Source: Allolobophora icterica (Eukaryota > Annelida > Clitellata > Crassiclitellata > Lumbricidae). Taken from it: a stretch of 64,000 nucleotides of DNA. The stretch covers positions 13,860,772 to 13,924,771 of the forward strand of contig OY744616.1 in NCBI GenBank assembly GCA_963556255.1, in the 5' to 3' direction. How positions within the stretch are numbered: position 1 is the first letter of the stretch; each line of letters starts with the position of its first letter. The position numbers and the translations under genes are program-made. Positions 1-14,488 of this stretch are shown in pieces. Below the pieces are notes generated by a model. It worked only from the letters and a program-made list of their open reading frames with translations, searched no databases and was not told the DNA's origin.

Positions 1-437
1 CAGTAGAAAATCACGAAAACACGGCAAACACGGAAGCCGTGTTTTTCGGCATTTGCCGTGTTTTCCGTGATTTTTTACATTTGCCATGTTTTCGTAAAAA
101 ATGCCGTGTTTGTTGCAATTTTCTTTTGGTTGTGGCAGTTTAAAGTTTTGCACAGTCGAAAGTATTTATGAAGGCTTACTTACTCACTACTCACTAGTCG
201 TGTTTTCGTAAAAAAATGCCGTGTTTGTTGCAATTTTGTTGTTGTTATGGCAGTTTAAAGTTTTGCACAGTCGAAAGTATTTATCAATTTGTCAATGAAC
301 AATGAATATGAAAGATAAACATATAATGTGTTACAAGAAAACTGTGAAATTTTGATGCCGTGTTTTTGCCGTGTTTTTCGCGATTTTTTTAAAAGTATGC
401 CGTGTTTTTGGCATTTTTTTACCGTGATTTTCTACTG
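1..437. mobile_element. hAT-type MITE, left edge at window start
   Basis: The window opens with CAGTAGAAAATCACG, and its inverted complement CGTGATTTTCTACTG ends at 437, so this is a non-autonomous element with about 15-bp terminal inverted repeats of CAG...CTG type. Inside are two direct copies of a roughly 80-bp segment (about 95-170 and 205-290) and many copies of the motif GCCGTGTTTT in both orientations. No coding capacity is seen. The left target duplication lies outside the window; the right one should start at 438. Confidence 0.7.
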
Positions 438-473
438 TCCCTATTTCTATCGCATGTACATGTATAGGGCCTA

Positions 474-660
474 TGGATACGCCGTAAGAGAAACATGCCA
501 TTTGTTTCAGCACCTATCAATTGCTATCCAACGCTTTAATGCTGTAGCTATTCACAGCTATTTCTCCTGAACTTGATGAGACTTAGCCAGCCGAGACATT
601 TAACATTTTTCTCAAGCTACTTTAAATTCCCAGGGATCGTATGTATACGCAGGAGCAAAA
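474..660 (+). repeat. Dispersed repeat, copy 1 (uninterrupted)
   Basis: This segment is paralogous to 4405-4476 joined to 4847-4950. It contains uninterrupted the sequence GCTGTAGCTATTCACAGCT, which in the second copy is split by a MITE, so it serves as the empty site for that insertion. Its own origin is unknown; no protein match is apparent. Confidence 0.6.
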
Positions 661-1300
<640 letters not shown>

Positions 1301-1313
1301 AAAATGAACTCAC

Positions 1314-2050
1314 TCCTAGTTTTGGTCGCCGCATCTTTTAGAATCGTTTGGAAGTTGACCTCCGTCTCTTGATTGGGGATCTCGTAACCCCTATGCCACA
1401 TGTCCGCCTCAACGGGGTATTTGGCCATGAAGGGCACTCGTAGGACAAGGTAGATCGCCTCCATGACGAAGTGACAATCGCTTCGGCGCATAGCCTTCAC
1501 GTTCTCGGGGTAGAATAACCCAGCAATCGTCCAGTTCAGCTCAACGAACAGCTCCCCAACGAACTCTCCCAGCTTCGAATAGGAGCTCGACATCCGCGTC
1601 AGCTGACTGTAGATGTCCTTGGCCTTGAAGGCACTAACGAGGGCGCCCCCCCGTGATGATCGGGATGTTCCAGTAGGGCGAGAAGCGAGCGATCGGGGCG
1701 ACGGCATAGTCGCAGACGGGTCCAATGAAGACGTCGGCCATCTTCTTTGACAGCATCTCGATGGCCGCCAGAGGTCCCATTGTCTCTGAGCACTGCGAGT
1801 CGCCATAGTTGATCAGGATGTCCGTGGTGGGAAGCAGTCCGGAAGAGTTGATGCTGTCGACGGCGTGAAGGATAGCAGCCTTCGTCTTTCGCAGAGAAAA
1901 CGGAAACCCATCTTCGTACGGTAGGATGACGCCCAGCTGGACCGTTCGGTTGCTCCGACGTGGTTTGACCAGCTCTTCACCTGAACCAAGGGCAAACGCG
2001 AAGGCCAGCACGACCAGCGTTGAAATGACCATCCCTCGATCTGCAGCCAT
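1314..2050 (-). pseudogene. Natriuretic-peptide-receptor-like first exon, frameshifted copy
   Basis: The start at 2050 opens a protein with an N-terminal signal peptide (MVISTLVVLAFAFALG) and then the start of an ANF-receptor ligand-binding domain, as in membrane receptor guanylate cyclases (QLGVILPYEDGFPFSL; GPVCDYAVAPIARFSPYW). The exon would end at 1314 before a GTGAGT donor (complement at 1308-1313). Compared with the second copy at 7376-8111, the run after position 1655 has seven bases where the other has six, so the frame shifts after the IITGG motif and the rest of the domain is read in another frame. The residual downstream frame still matches the intact copy (AATKTRSEFIF), so this is recent decay or a homopolymer sequencing error. 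No transmembrane, kinase-like or cyclase domain is in the window. Confidence 0.7.
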
Positions 2051-2769
2051 GGTGATGAGAGGTTCGACCCTCAATCCGTGCACATCGATCTGATGACAGT
2101 TCGATTGTTAAACTAACAACGCGCGTTACTGGTGACAAATCGAGCCACGGATCAGTTGGACTCACTCAGAGAAATCTGCGAGAGATGGGTGAGTCCAAGA
2201 AGTTCTTCTTATGAGCAGGCACATCTGTATTTCCGAGCTATTGCATGATCCTGGTCACTGCACCCCTCCCCTCTCTCGCTCTCCTATTAGCAAACCAATC
2301 GGAGTTTTGCCGTAGACGGCTGGACGAAAAAAATTGACACTTCCAACAGAGGTTCCTCCGCTTCGGAATAATCGTTACGCTTCAGTTAGCAGCTCGAGAA
2401 CTGTGACATATTATGCTTCTTGCTCTGCCGAACAAATCATGTTTACGATTGGCGCTGCGCTGGCAACGTCGGCAGAATATCGGTATCGCTTACACCACGT
2501 TGACTTAGTACTAACAGGCTATTGTGTTGTCCTACTGATACCGTGGGCGCCACGATGTCACTGACCGCATCTAGTGTCCTTGTGGCAGCGTCGACACCAC
2601 GAGGGTATCGCTGGCCGGAATAGTTGACAAGATGCAGAAATCATGGGCAGCGGACGGGCGCTGTCAAACACGGGTTCCTCTCAGCATCGGCAGCAACTGA
2701 CTTTCTTCGAACCGGTTTTCCCCTACAGTAGATGCAGTACGAACCCCTGTCGACAACACCGCTTCGAGC

Positions 2770-3225
2770 AGATGGCCTCCACCTCCTCCTCCTCCTCCTC
2801 CTGCTCTTTCCCCATTTCCCCCTCCGCTTCCTCCTCCTCTTCCTCCTCATCCTTATTCCTCGTCCTCCTTCTCCCTACTCCTCCTCCTACTCCGATCTCA
2901 ACCTTCTCTTCTCCACATCTACTCCTTCTCCCTACTTCCCCACCTTCTCCCTACTCCTCTTCCCCTTCTTCTGCTCTTTATTCCTTCTCCCACTCCTTCT
3001 CCTTCCTGTTCCTTTTCCTTTCTACTCCTCCTCTTCCTCCTTCTCCTCCCTACTTCTCCGTCAACTTTTTTTACTCCCTACTGCTCCTCCTCCTTCTCCT
3101 CCCTACTCCACCTCCTACTCCCTCTTCTCCTCTTCTGCCTTCTCCTCCTTATTCCTCCTCCTCCTTCTCCTCCATGCTACTTCTTCTACCCCTCCCTTCT
3201 CATCCTCCTCCTTCTCCCTAATCCT
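2770..3225. repeat. Pyrimidine-rich CTCCTT-type tract
   Basis: Nearly pure C/T on the plus strand, built of degenerate CTCCTC and TTCTCC units. All three plus-strand frames stay open through it, giving serine/leucine/proline-rich translations that are composition artefacts. From 3226 to 3590 I see only unremarkable sequence with a few TCTGTCTG repeats. Confidence 0.85.
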
Positions 3226-3589
3226 CCTCGTCCTCCTCATCAGTTTCTTTCTCCCTCTCTCTATCTCTCCACTGCGTGCCTTATACTCTCTGGCTAACTG
3301 TCGACGGCGTCCAAAGTCCCAACATAGACAGCGACCAAACCATGCGATATATATGACGACGTGTAAAAGTCGACGTGGATATCAATCACTCTGCGTGTCT
3401 GTCTGTCGGTTCATTTAGGCAAATGGTCTGCTTGTTTAACTTCCGGTTTTGTCTGACTGTCTGTCTGTCAGTCTGCCTGCCTGTATGCGTAACTCCTTGG
3501 ATGCGAAGTGTTCTGTCCGCCTGGTTGGTTGACTTTGGGCGGGTGGCTTACTGAATGGTATAATCAATACATGGATGGGTAGGTATCGA

Positions 3590-4190
<601 letters not shown>

Positions 4191-4404
4191 GGAGGTAACG
4201 ATGCAGAACGCCAAGACTTGCAACTAACTGTCAGATCAGACTGTTGAATCGCATCTAATTTTCATCCGTCAACGCTGCTGTTGCTGTTGGCACTTCGTCC
4301 TTATAGCAGCAATCTCTCTGGCCTTGAAAACTCTGGGCCCTATTAACAACGCTGGACTTGCTTTTGTCATGGAGAGTTGGCGCTTTCTAACGCATGTTTC
4401 TGGG

Positions 4405-4950
4405 GACGCCGCAAGAGAAACATGTCATCTCTTTCAGCACTTATCTATTGATATCCAACGCTTTAATGCTGTAGCTCAGTGCTGTCCAACCTTTTTGACC
4501 CTGCGGGCCACCGAAGCAATTATTCTTGAAGCCGAGGGCCGCACCAGTAAACTCAATCGCATCGACTAAAAGTTATTCAAAATTTTAAACTGCATTAAAA
4601 TTTATTATAGCAATAATTATGCAATAATCAGTGAATAATGGCATGTATGGCATGCTTTATAATAGTTCAGCGCCAAAAAGTATATCAGCAAACGTCCAAG
4701 CACGTTTTAGTGAGATGTTTGGCTTTGATTGTGCTTGCAATTTTTGTTTATTTCCGGTTGGTCTTCAGCTCAGGCGGGCCATTTAAAATCAGCCCGCGGG
4801 CCGCATGCGGCCCGCGGGCCGCGGGTTGGACAGCACGGCTGTAGCTATTCACAGCTATTTCTCCTTAACTTCACAAGACTTAGCCAGCCGAGACATTTAA
4901 CAGTTCTCTCGAACTATTTTAAATTCTCATGGATCGTATGAATGATATTT
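4405..4950 (+). repeat. Dispersed repeat, copy 2 (interrupted by a MITE)
   Basis: The two halves, 4405-4476 and 4847-4950, match the continuous copy at 474-660. The interruption is the hAT-type MITE at 4477-4838. Confidence 0.65.
4477..4838. mobile_element. hAT-type MITE with 8-bp target duplication
   Basis: Terminal inverted repeats CAGTGCTGTCCAACC and GGTTGGACAGCACGG bound 362 bp, flanked by perfect 8-bp duplications CTGTAGCT at 4469-4476 and 4839-4846. The paralogous repeat at 474-660 has the unoccupied site. The ends are GC-rich, with runs of GGGCCGC; the middle is AT-rich. No open frame of note. Eight-bp duplications and CAG-type ends place it in the hAT superfamily. Confidence 0.85.
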
Positions 4951-4984
4951 TTTCACTAATTTCCTCTTCTCTTTCTCAGAATTT

Positions 4985-5180
4985 TCGGGGGGAGGGACTC
5001 CTCTGGTAAAAAAATGTTTCTACCTCGTCTGGTCAAGAAGGCAGTGAAAACCCTCACGCGCAATTACATTTCTTGGCATTTTTTGGTGTTTCTTCAAAAT
5101 TTGGGGGGACAAATGTATGGCGTGCCCCCCCACTCTTAAAGGTGGGGGTCATGTCCCCCTCGACCCCCTAGATCGTGGCC
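4985..5180 (-). repeat. G-rich dispersed element, inverted partial copy
   Basis: The inverted complement of this segment matches the family found at 10785-11050 and 11919-12165: a GGGCGGCGATCC-like end, GGGGGACA, a short CACCTTTA(A)(G/C)AGTGGGGGGACA motif and CGCCATACAT. It runs straight into the AAT microsatellite at 5182. Confidence 0.65.
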
Positions 5181-5181
5181 C

Positions 5182-5183
5182 AT

Positions 5184-5248
<65 letters not shown>

Positions 5249-5258
5249 TATAATAATA

Positions 5259-5351
<93 letters not shown>

Positions 5352-5357
5352 GTAATG

Positions 5358-5446
<89 letters not shown>

Positions 5447-5447
5447 T
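5182..5447. repeat. (AAT)n microsatellite
   Basis: About 265 bp of nearly perfect AAT/TAA. It directly abuts the LINE-derived coding fragment that follows. Not coding in any frame. Confidence 0.95.
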
Positions 5448-5449
5448 AA

Positions 5450-6554
5450 TTGCCTGTGAGAAACGGTGGTCTTGGCATTCGTAGTGCTGATATGCTGGCA
5501 ACTTCCGCCTTTTTGGCATCCGCCGCTGGCACGCGAAGCCTTCAAGACCAACTGCTGCACAATGTCGTTGTAACGTTCACAGATCCATTGGTAGAGGAGG
5601 CTTCTAGTTCGTGGTCTTTGAGATCGAACGCACCTTCTCCCATCGAACAGAAGGCTCATGCACAAAGAGAATGGGACAGCGCACTGATATCGGGTGCACT
5701 TGAAGGCCTTTCAGAAAGAGCTACAGATTCTGCTGCTAAAGCCAGACTGTTAGCTGCGCAATCACCACACTCAGGAGACTGGCTTCATGCACTTCCCCAT
5801 AACAACAGCAGGATTACGGATGCCAGGAGAAGTACTAAGAATAGCATCAGGCATCCGGCTGGGCACTGCGTTGTGTGAAAAACACACCTGTAGATGTGGT
5901 GCCATAGTAGAACCCAATGGTCATCACGGGTTCTCTTGCGTCAAAGGAGCGGGAAGGCAACAACGACATAGCATGATTAATGACGTGATTTGGAGGGCCT
6001 TCACCAGAGCCAAAATACCGGCCATCAAAGAGCCCAACGGCCTCTCCAGATCTGACGGCAAAAGGCCTGATGGAGTGACAATAATACCTTGGTCTAGAGG
6101 TCGCTGCCTAGCGTGGGATGTCACGGTGCCAGATACATTTGCAGCATCATATGAACAGGTAACGTCGCAAACCGCAGGAGCCGCAGCGGAAAGAGCAGCC
6201 CATAATAAGGAAAGCAAATATGCTGCCATCTCACAATCGCACCATTTCATCCCTGTGGCAGTCGAAACCTCAGGAAGCTGGCATGCTGAATCACTGGATT
6301 TCGTCCAAGAACTTGGAGCCAAGATAAAAGCAGCGACAGGTGACCAGCGTGAGACCAGCCATCTTCTCCAGCGTCTTTCAGTTGCCCTACAAACTGGAAA
6401 CACCCTATCTGTTCTAGGCACCTCGGATTTGAACAATAAGGAGTCGGTGCAGCGAGGACTGTATGACGGCCTATAGCCTAGACATAGTGACTGGAAACAG
6501 TAAACAATTCGTCTGTATATGAGTTTATTGGTTATATGAAGAAATAAATTCGTG

Positions 6555-6645
<91 letters not shown>
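5450..6645 (+). pseudogene. Non-LTR retrotransposon 3' fragment with (TAA)n tail
   Basis: Two overlapping frames (5450-5878 and 5787-6476) together make one C-terminal region of a LINE polyprotein. The first has the GGLGIRSA...AFLASAAG motif found after reverse transcriptase domains. The second has a C-x-C...H...C cluster (CRCGAIVEPNGHHGFSC) and the sequences KRPDGVTIIPW and WDVTVPDT, which resemble a restriction-like nuclease core. A frameshift near 5800 separates them, and all the 5' part (endonuclease, RT fingers and palm) is missing, so it is a dead 5'-truncated insertion. An AATAAA lies at about 6542, and the element ends in an AAT/TAA array (about 6557-6645), the tail style of several LINE clades. 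I cannot assign the clade firmly. Confidence 0.7.
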
Positions 6646-7152
<507 letters not shown>

Positions 7153-7349
7153 GGATCATAAATACCTAGGGTAAAAACTAATAAGCGTAATAATAATAAG
7201 CATACAGCATACCTTTTTCAACGCAGTAGCCTTTAGAGGCATGTTCACTTTACACTCCGGGGATGAGGAATACCTACTCCAAGCTTAACCTTTCAATCAA
7301 CTGTTAATATCTTAGAGCCTGAGGGATCTTACCTACCTCAGGAAACAAA

Positions 7350-9135
7350 TTATAAACAGATAAAAATGAACTCACTCCTAGTTTTGGTCGCCGCATCTTT
7401 TAGAATCGTTTGGAAGTTGACCTCCGTCTCTTGCTTGGGGATCTCGTAACCCCTATGCCACATGTCCGCCTCACCGGGGTACTGGACCATGAAGGGCACT
7501 CGTAGGACAAGGTAGATCGCCTCCATGACGAAGTGACAATCGCTTCGGCGCATAAGCTTTGGGTACTCGGGGTAGATCATCCCAGCAATCGTCCAGTTTA
7601 GCTCAACGAACAGCTCCCCGACGAAGTTTCCCAGCTTCGAATATGAGCTCGATATACGCGTCAGCTGGCTGTAGGTGTCCTTGGCCTCGAAGGCACTTAC
7701 GAGAGCGCCGCCCGTGATGATCGGTATGTTCCAGTAGGGCGAGAAGCGAGCGATCGGGGCGACGGCGTAGTCGCAGACGGGTCCAATGAAGACGTCGGCC
7801 ATCTTTTTCGACTGCATATTAATGGCCACCAGAGGTCCTACTGTTTCTGAGCACTGCGAGTCGCCATAGTTGATCAGGATGTCCGTGGTGGGAAGCAGTC
7901 CGGAAGAGTTGATGCTGTCGACGGCGTGGAGGATAGCAGGATTCGTCATTCGCAGAGAAAATGGAAACCCATCCTCGTACGGTAGGATGACGCCCAGCTG
8001 TATCGTATGGTTGTTCCGACGTGGTTTTACCAGCTGTCCATCTGAACCAAGGACATACGCGAAGGCCAGAACGACCAGCGTTGAAATGACCATCCATCGA
8101 TCTGCAGCCATTGTGATGAGAGGTTCGAGCTTCAATCCGTGCACATAGATCTGACCGGTCGATGATTGCAGATCGATTGTTGAACTAACAACGCGCGCTA
8201 CTGGTGACAAATCGAGCTACAGATCTGTCGGAACTCTGCGAGAGATGGATGCTTCTTATGAGCAGTACCTGCTGTCTGTATTTCCGAGCTATTGCATGTT
8301 CCGGGTCACTGCACCTCTCTCTCGCTCTCCTATTAGGAAACCATTCGGAGTTTTGCCGTGGACGTTGATTCTTTCTTTCGCGTGTTGGAAAAAACTTGAC
8401 ACTTTCAACAGACGTCCCTCCGCTTCTGAATAATCGTTACGCTTCAGTTAATTTTACAGCTCGGGAACTGTGACATGTTCTGCTCTCTGATCTGACGAAC
8501 AAATCATGCGTACGATTGGCGCTGCGCTGGCAACGTCGGCAGAATATCGGTATCGCTGACACAACGTTGACTTGGCACAGGCACTTGTGTTGTCCTACTG
8601 ATACCGTGGGCACCTCGATGTCACTGACCGCATCTAGTGTCCTTGTGGCAGCGTCGGCACCACGAGGGTATCGCTGGCCGGAATAGTTGACAAGATGCAG
8701 AAATCATGGGCAACGGACGGGCATCCTTTGAACCAGCGAGACGCCGTCGGGGTTACGCGGCTGCCGCACAAGCGCTCCTCTCAGCATATTCGCCAGCGAT
8801 CAACTTTCCTCGGACGGATTTTCCCTCCAGTAGATGCAGTGCGCGCGACTATTCTTGTCGATAACGGCGCTCCGAGCAGATGGCCTCAACCACCTCCTAC
8901 TCTTTCCCCACTTCCTCCTCCTCCTCCTCCTCCTCCTCCTCCTCCTCCTCCTCTTCTTCCTCATCCTTATTCCTCCTCCTTCTGCCTACTTCTCCTCCTC
9001 TTTCTTCTCGCTACTCCTCCGTTCTCATCCTCCTCCTCCTTTTCCTCTCTACTCCTCCACCTTCTCCCTGCTCCTTTTCCTCCTCCTGTTCCTCCCCTTA
9101 TTCCTTCTCCTACTCCTATTCCTTCCTAATCCTAC
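7350..9135. repeat. Segmental duplication, copy 2
   Basis: Paralogue of 1290-3225, covering the receptor exon, 8112-8880 upstream DNA and a CTCCTC pyrimidine tract (about 8883-9135). No separate gene is supported in 8112-9135; open frames in the pyrimidine tract are artefacts. From 7153 to 7369 I see only single-copy intronic sequence. Confidence 0.75.
7376..8111 (-). CDS. Natriuretic-peptide-receptor-like protein, first coding exon (intact copy)
   Basis: The start at 8111 gives MAADRWMVISTLVVLAF, a clean signal peptide; an earlier in-frame Met at 8210 would bury it, so 8111 is preferred. About 245 residues follow the extracellular ANF_receptor (periplasmic-binding-protein-like) fold of receptor guanylate cyclases, with conserved GVILPYEDGFPFS, NYGDSQCSE, IGPVCDYAVAPIARFSPYW, PIITGGALVSAF and YSQLTR. 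An N-linked sequon sits in NSSG and another in LNWT. The exon ends at 7376 just before a GTGAGT donor (complement at 7370-7375). The rest of the receptor (remaining ligand domain, TM, kinase-homology and cyclase domains) should lie to the left on the minus strand, but is not in the window, so this may be an orphan duplicated exon. The expected role is as a peptide or gas-sensitive cGMP-producing receptor at the plasma membrane. Sure of the fold, less of the ligand class. Confidence 0.75.
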
Positions 9136-9534
9136 TCCTTTATCTCGCCGCTCCTCTAATTTCTAATCCTTCGTCAACGCCATTATCTAAGTACTCTTGC
9201 CGGTCGAAGATAGCGTGTGTGTAGTGAATACGATGGGTTGGAGGGGTCTGTACCCCAATTTCTCTGGGCTTGATGTGTTACGGGCAAACGCGATTAGAAG
9301 ATATTTTGAAACTTGGGGATTAAACTATGGACAGATTCAACGCCACTACAATCCGATCCTTTCGTGGCGTGGGAGATGGTAGGCCTACCCACTTCTGTGA
9401 ACCGTTTCAGGAGACCTGCGCTAGTCGATTTCAGGATGAATGTAATCTGCTGTAGAGAGAAGGGATTTTGTTGATGCGTGGCTTGAAGGTGCCACTAAGT
9501 CACACAACATTATACGTGTACGTATGTGTAGGTC
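9136..9534. other. No recognisable feature except one TAGGCCTA
   Basis: Unremarkable single-copy sequence. It contains an exact TAGGCCTA palindrome at 9380-9387, one of the over-represented motif copies discussed under findings. Confidence 0.6.
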
Positions 9535-9760
9535 AAGATATTTAAATAGAATCCATATCAGGAATCATTTATACCTTGATACTCCATATCTTATATATCT
9601 AGAAGATTTTATAATCTTTATTTTTATATCTTATATATATAGACAGAATCTTTGAAATCTTGATTATTTATATCTTATAATATCTACAATCTTTTATAAT
9701 CTTTTTTTATCTTGTATATCTAGAATCTTTTATATCTTGACATTTTATATCCTATAAAGG
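9535..9760. repeat. Degenerate AT-rich minisatellite
   Basis: Imperfect units of the kind TATATCTTATATATCTAGA and AATCTTTTATA recur across about 220 bp with variable spacing. Noncoding. 9761-10113 holds nothing I recognise. Confidence 0.7.
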
Positions 9761-10121
9761 TAAAAAAAAATATGAATGGGATAAAGTCTTGATTCCATTT
9801 TCCTGTCATGGTAAGATATGCTCTAAGTTTTTTCTGAGATTCCGCTGTTTTAGAACCTTCTTTACTCTGTGACTGTGACAACCGAATCCCTTCCCTTCTT
9901 ATAATGTCCACTACCTCGCCTTATACATTTACCACCAAGTGTTTATCTTCATTCCTTGAAGCGATTGTTTCTTTCGACATTCGAAAGATGGCGACTGTGT
10001 CTTTTTAAAGACTGACTTGTTGATGTCGAGCTTGACCAGCCAAGTAGCTAGCTGCGTCTGTGCCTGAATAGTGCGTGATAGACGAGTGATCAGTTGCTTT
10101 CAATTAAGAGAGTCATATATT

Positions 10122-10662
10122 CAGTGATGGGCAATAGTTAACTAAAAAGTTGATAACTTTTAGTTTAACTAAAAAAATTTAGTTAAGGAAGAAGTTTAAC
10201 TAAAAAAATAGTTTAGTTGAAACCATAGCGTAACTAACAAATTTTAGTTGCTAACTAAAAAGTTTAACTAAAAATTCAGCAATATGCAACTATTTTTTCA
10301 CATTGAACATTGAACACTGTCAGCAAAAAACATTTTAACACTGCATGGTTTTAGCATTAACAGCTTGTGTTTTCAAATTCATACACTACTTACAGTACAC
10401 ATGTAACTGTATGCCAGAACAGTAATCTACACATTGTATAGTTTGAAGGTGAAATTGTCATTGACGCTTTACATTATTACAGTTCACTTAACGTCTTTTA
10501 TTGTGAAAATGTTGGTCGTAAAAAGTTGGAAAAAGTTTAACTACTTTTTTTAGTTTAGTTAACTAATTTCCAAAATCAGTTGCCAACTTTAGTTAAACTA
10601 TTTTTTTTAGTTGGAAAATAGTTTTAGTTTAACTTTTAAAAATAGTTTAGTGCCCATCACTG
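10122..10662. mobile_element. hAT-type MITE with 8-bp target duplication
   Basis: Ends CAGTGATGGGCAATAGTT and AATAGTTTAGTGCCCATCACTG-like (terminal 12-14 bp inverted) bound 541 bp. The 8-bp duplication CATATATT is perfect at 10114-10121 and 10663-10670. The interior carries many short TTTAGTTAACTAAA-type palindromic segments clustered near both ends, so the transcript would fold strongly. No coding capacity. Confidence 0.88.
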
Positions 10663-10784
10663 CATATATTAGTATACTTACTTATTTACAACTGACTCCG
10701 ATTCTCCAATCAACTTTGTCAGTTGTTCAAAATTCATCCACCTCGATTAACTCCTTACTTTTCGTACCTCCCACCTCTCCATCT

Positions 10785-11050
10785 TCCCATGGGCGGCGAT
10801 CCCGGGGGGTCGAGGGGGACAAGACCCCCACCTTTAACAGTGGGGGGACACGCCATACATCGGATCCCCCAAATTTTGAAGAAACACCAAAAAAAGGTCA
10901 TCAAATTTGTTCGTACTGGGGTTATAAAATTTTCGCGCGTCAGCGCGAAAAAATTTTTAGACCTCTTTTTTGACCAGATCAGTTCAAAACTCTTTTTTGA
11001 TCAGATCAGTTCCCAAATGTCCCCCCACCTCTCAAACAAGATCGCCGCCA
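10785..11050 (+). repeat. G-rich dispersed element, copy
   Basis: Begins near GGGCGGCGATCCCGGG and carries GGGGGACAAG, AGTGGGGGGACACGCC and paired TCAGTTC(A/C)AAA blocks before ending near AGATCGCCGCCA. The same order is found at 11919-12165 and, inverted and partial, at 4985-5180. It behaves like a short non-autonomous element family; precise ends and target duplication were not determined. A (CA)n run follows at about 11155-11198. Confidence 0.65.
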
Positions 11051-11150
11051 CTGCATCTACCAGTTGCCTCAATGTTACATTTTGTCATCGCTGTATAACT
11101 CAAGCTGCTCAACATATGTATATACATGTTCACATACATACCCACAGCTA

Positions 11151-11198
<48 letters not shown>

Positions 11199-11200
<2 letters not shown>

Positions 11201-11918
11201 ACATCTGGAATGAACTCCCACTAGAACTATGCTCCCTGTCTGGTCCAGGCTACCAGCTCATCAACTTCGACCTTATTGGAATTTCTTCGCAGACCGTTTG
11301 ATTCAAACCTGAAAACAATACTTTCACGAAATCTTATCCTGCTTCCTCCGTCTCCATGTCTTTCTCTTCGCTCCAATTCCAAACAGTGTCCGCCTTAGAT
11401 GTCTCTCTGTCAACCTGCCTGACCCCCCCCAGGTCCTTTGGATCTTGACTTGAAACAGAACTGGTGTCGTCGACGATTTGTTTGTGACTAAGCAGATGTG
11501 AATATGCCGATTCCAGGACACGCAGTTCCTGGATCAATTCAATTCAATATTTGTTTATTTGATAAATACAGACGGAAAATGTTTAAATTGATACATTAAT
11601 ATAATATGTTCTTAAAGAGAACAAGAGTTGAAGGAAGACCTAAGATGACACGGACTGAAAACGCAAACACGTGGACTGAATTATCATTCGATCAGTTATT
11701 GCGGAAGATAAAGAGACAGATGGACATAATTGTCCGTAGTGCGGCCAGTCCTCGACTCGAGGACGGTTGAAGATAAAACAAAACAAGACAATGACAAGAC
11801 AATTACAAAGACAATGACAAGACAATGACTTACATGTAACTTTTGACGCTGTAGAAAACGGATATTACGATAAGGTCATTTATTGAAGGTCTAAACAGCG
11901 GGGCTCAAACCGTACCCT
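11199..11918. other. No recognisable gene
   Basis: Single-copy sequence without convincing coding potential. A short AATTCAATTCAATATTTG stretch near 11538 and AGACAATGACA repeats near 11790-11830 are the only structure seen. Confidence 0.5.
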
Positions 11919-12165
11919 TCACATGGGCGGCGATCCCGGGGGGGATGAGGGGGACAAGCCCCCCCCACCTTTAAGAGTGGGGGGACACGCCATACATCGG
12001 ACCCCCCCCCATTTTGAGGAAACCCCAAAAAGGTCATCAAATCTTTTCGCAAGCGCGACAAATTTTTTTGACATCTTTTTTCACCAGATCAGTTCAAAAC
12101 TCTTTTCACCAGATCAGTTCCAAAATGTCCCCCCCCCAACCTGTCAAACAAGATCGCCGCCACTG
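11919..12165 (+). repeat. G-rich dispersed element, second direct copy
   Basis: Direct paralogue of 10785-11050 with the same ordered blocks and slightly longer G and C homopolymers. Confidence 0.65.
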
Positions 12166-13486
12166 ACCCTTCACATTTAATAACCCTCTTGGTAGCCTTG
12201 ACATGTGTGTATTTCCCTACATTCAGTATCTAGCTCAGTGTACAGTCCACAAATAGAAACTGAAATCCAGAATTCGCCTATACCGGTCGACATATGAACA
12301 AACCGAGCGGCAGAAATAAATCTCCGGACAGATCCGACGTGTTCCGTTTCTCCGGAAACCCTTCTCTTTGCAAATCCACGCAATGTTTTCCTGTCCGTTT
12401 GCGGTCAACAGAAGCCGTAGAGCGACGGAGTGTCGCATATCTGAAGGAGTGGCATGCATACTTGAGAGAGTGACCATGGCCTGCGGAAGCCAGACGCGTG
12501 TCGGAGCCACGCGCGGAGTTCGTGGAACTCTACACGACCCATACTCGGGTTAAAAAAATGGACCAAAGAAAATTAGACAAATCGACCATCGTCGTTTGAG
12601 CCTACGTCATCATCATTGTCATCGTCGTAATCATTACCGTCATCGCGTCAGAAAGTTAGATCATTTTTTAAACAGTAACAGAGTTTTGCGACATGGATTA
12701 ACCACGTACAAAGACTAGTAGGTGCTCCGTACTTTGTCATGCTTTGTTGGCCAGGTAATAGTTAGCTTTTTACAAAGTAATCAGAGTTTAACACAATTTA
12801 ACTCTCGATACCATTATCAAAGTATGCTACATAGACAATTCTAGCTTTCGAAAGTGAGAAGATTACCGGTCCTAAGGATATAGTACTGGAATGATAGGTT
12901 TTTCCTGAAGCTGACACTCTTTCCGGGTAAATAATAGCAGCAGCAAACACACCAACAAAAACAACAACAACAACAACACAATAACAACAACAACAACAAC
13001 AACACAATAACAACAACAGAACAGTTACAGAACTTAACGAAGTAGGTCTTGGTCTTGATCAAATCAACCTTCATTGTGCGTTGCTCGTCTGTTTTTGTAA
13101 TTATTGTACTTGCTGACCACAGCCTTGTTCTGTGGTAGTGATCCATTTGTCTATGTAAGCACGCCATCTACATGATCAACATGTGTTCTGGTTATTCAGA
13201 GTTAGCGGGATAACTCCCTTTCTGGATTACCTTTTTCTGAGGATCCATCACCTATACATATTTGACATGTATTATCTGGAACTGTTTTTGTGATTGATGT
13301 CTCAAAAATAAAAATGGTTTCTGATTTGATTTGATTTGATTTTGATTTGATTTTAACCTTGAGACGGAAAACAATTACTAGCTTTTAATATTTTAAGAGT
13401 AGCCTAACGATTCCTGGTCTAATATCGCAGAAAGGGCAAATAAAGAACTTCTGACCTCAAATGTACAAAATATACCTGGTTAATTG
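12166..13486. other. Intergenic sequence with (CAA)n and (GATTT)n tracts
   Basis: No gene is recognisable. A CAA array lies at about 12955-13015. A GATTTGATTT array at about 13320-13355 sits after AAAATAAAAATGG, which looks like the 3' tail of a LINE-type retroposon, but no coding part is visible upstream. Confidence 0.5.

Positions 13487-14488
<1,002 letters not shown>

Noticed and set aside
2643..3418. Two overlapping open frames of 190-230 codons in the pyrimidine tract
   Set aside because: C/T-only DNA has no stop codons in these frames; no conserved domain and several frames open at once.
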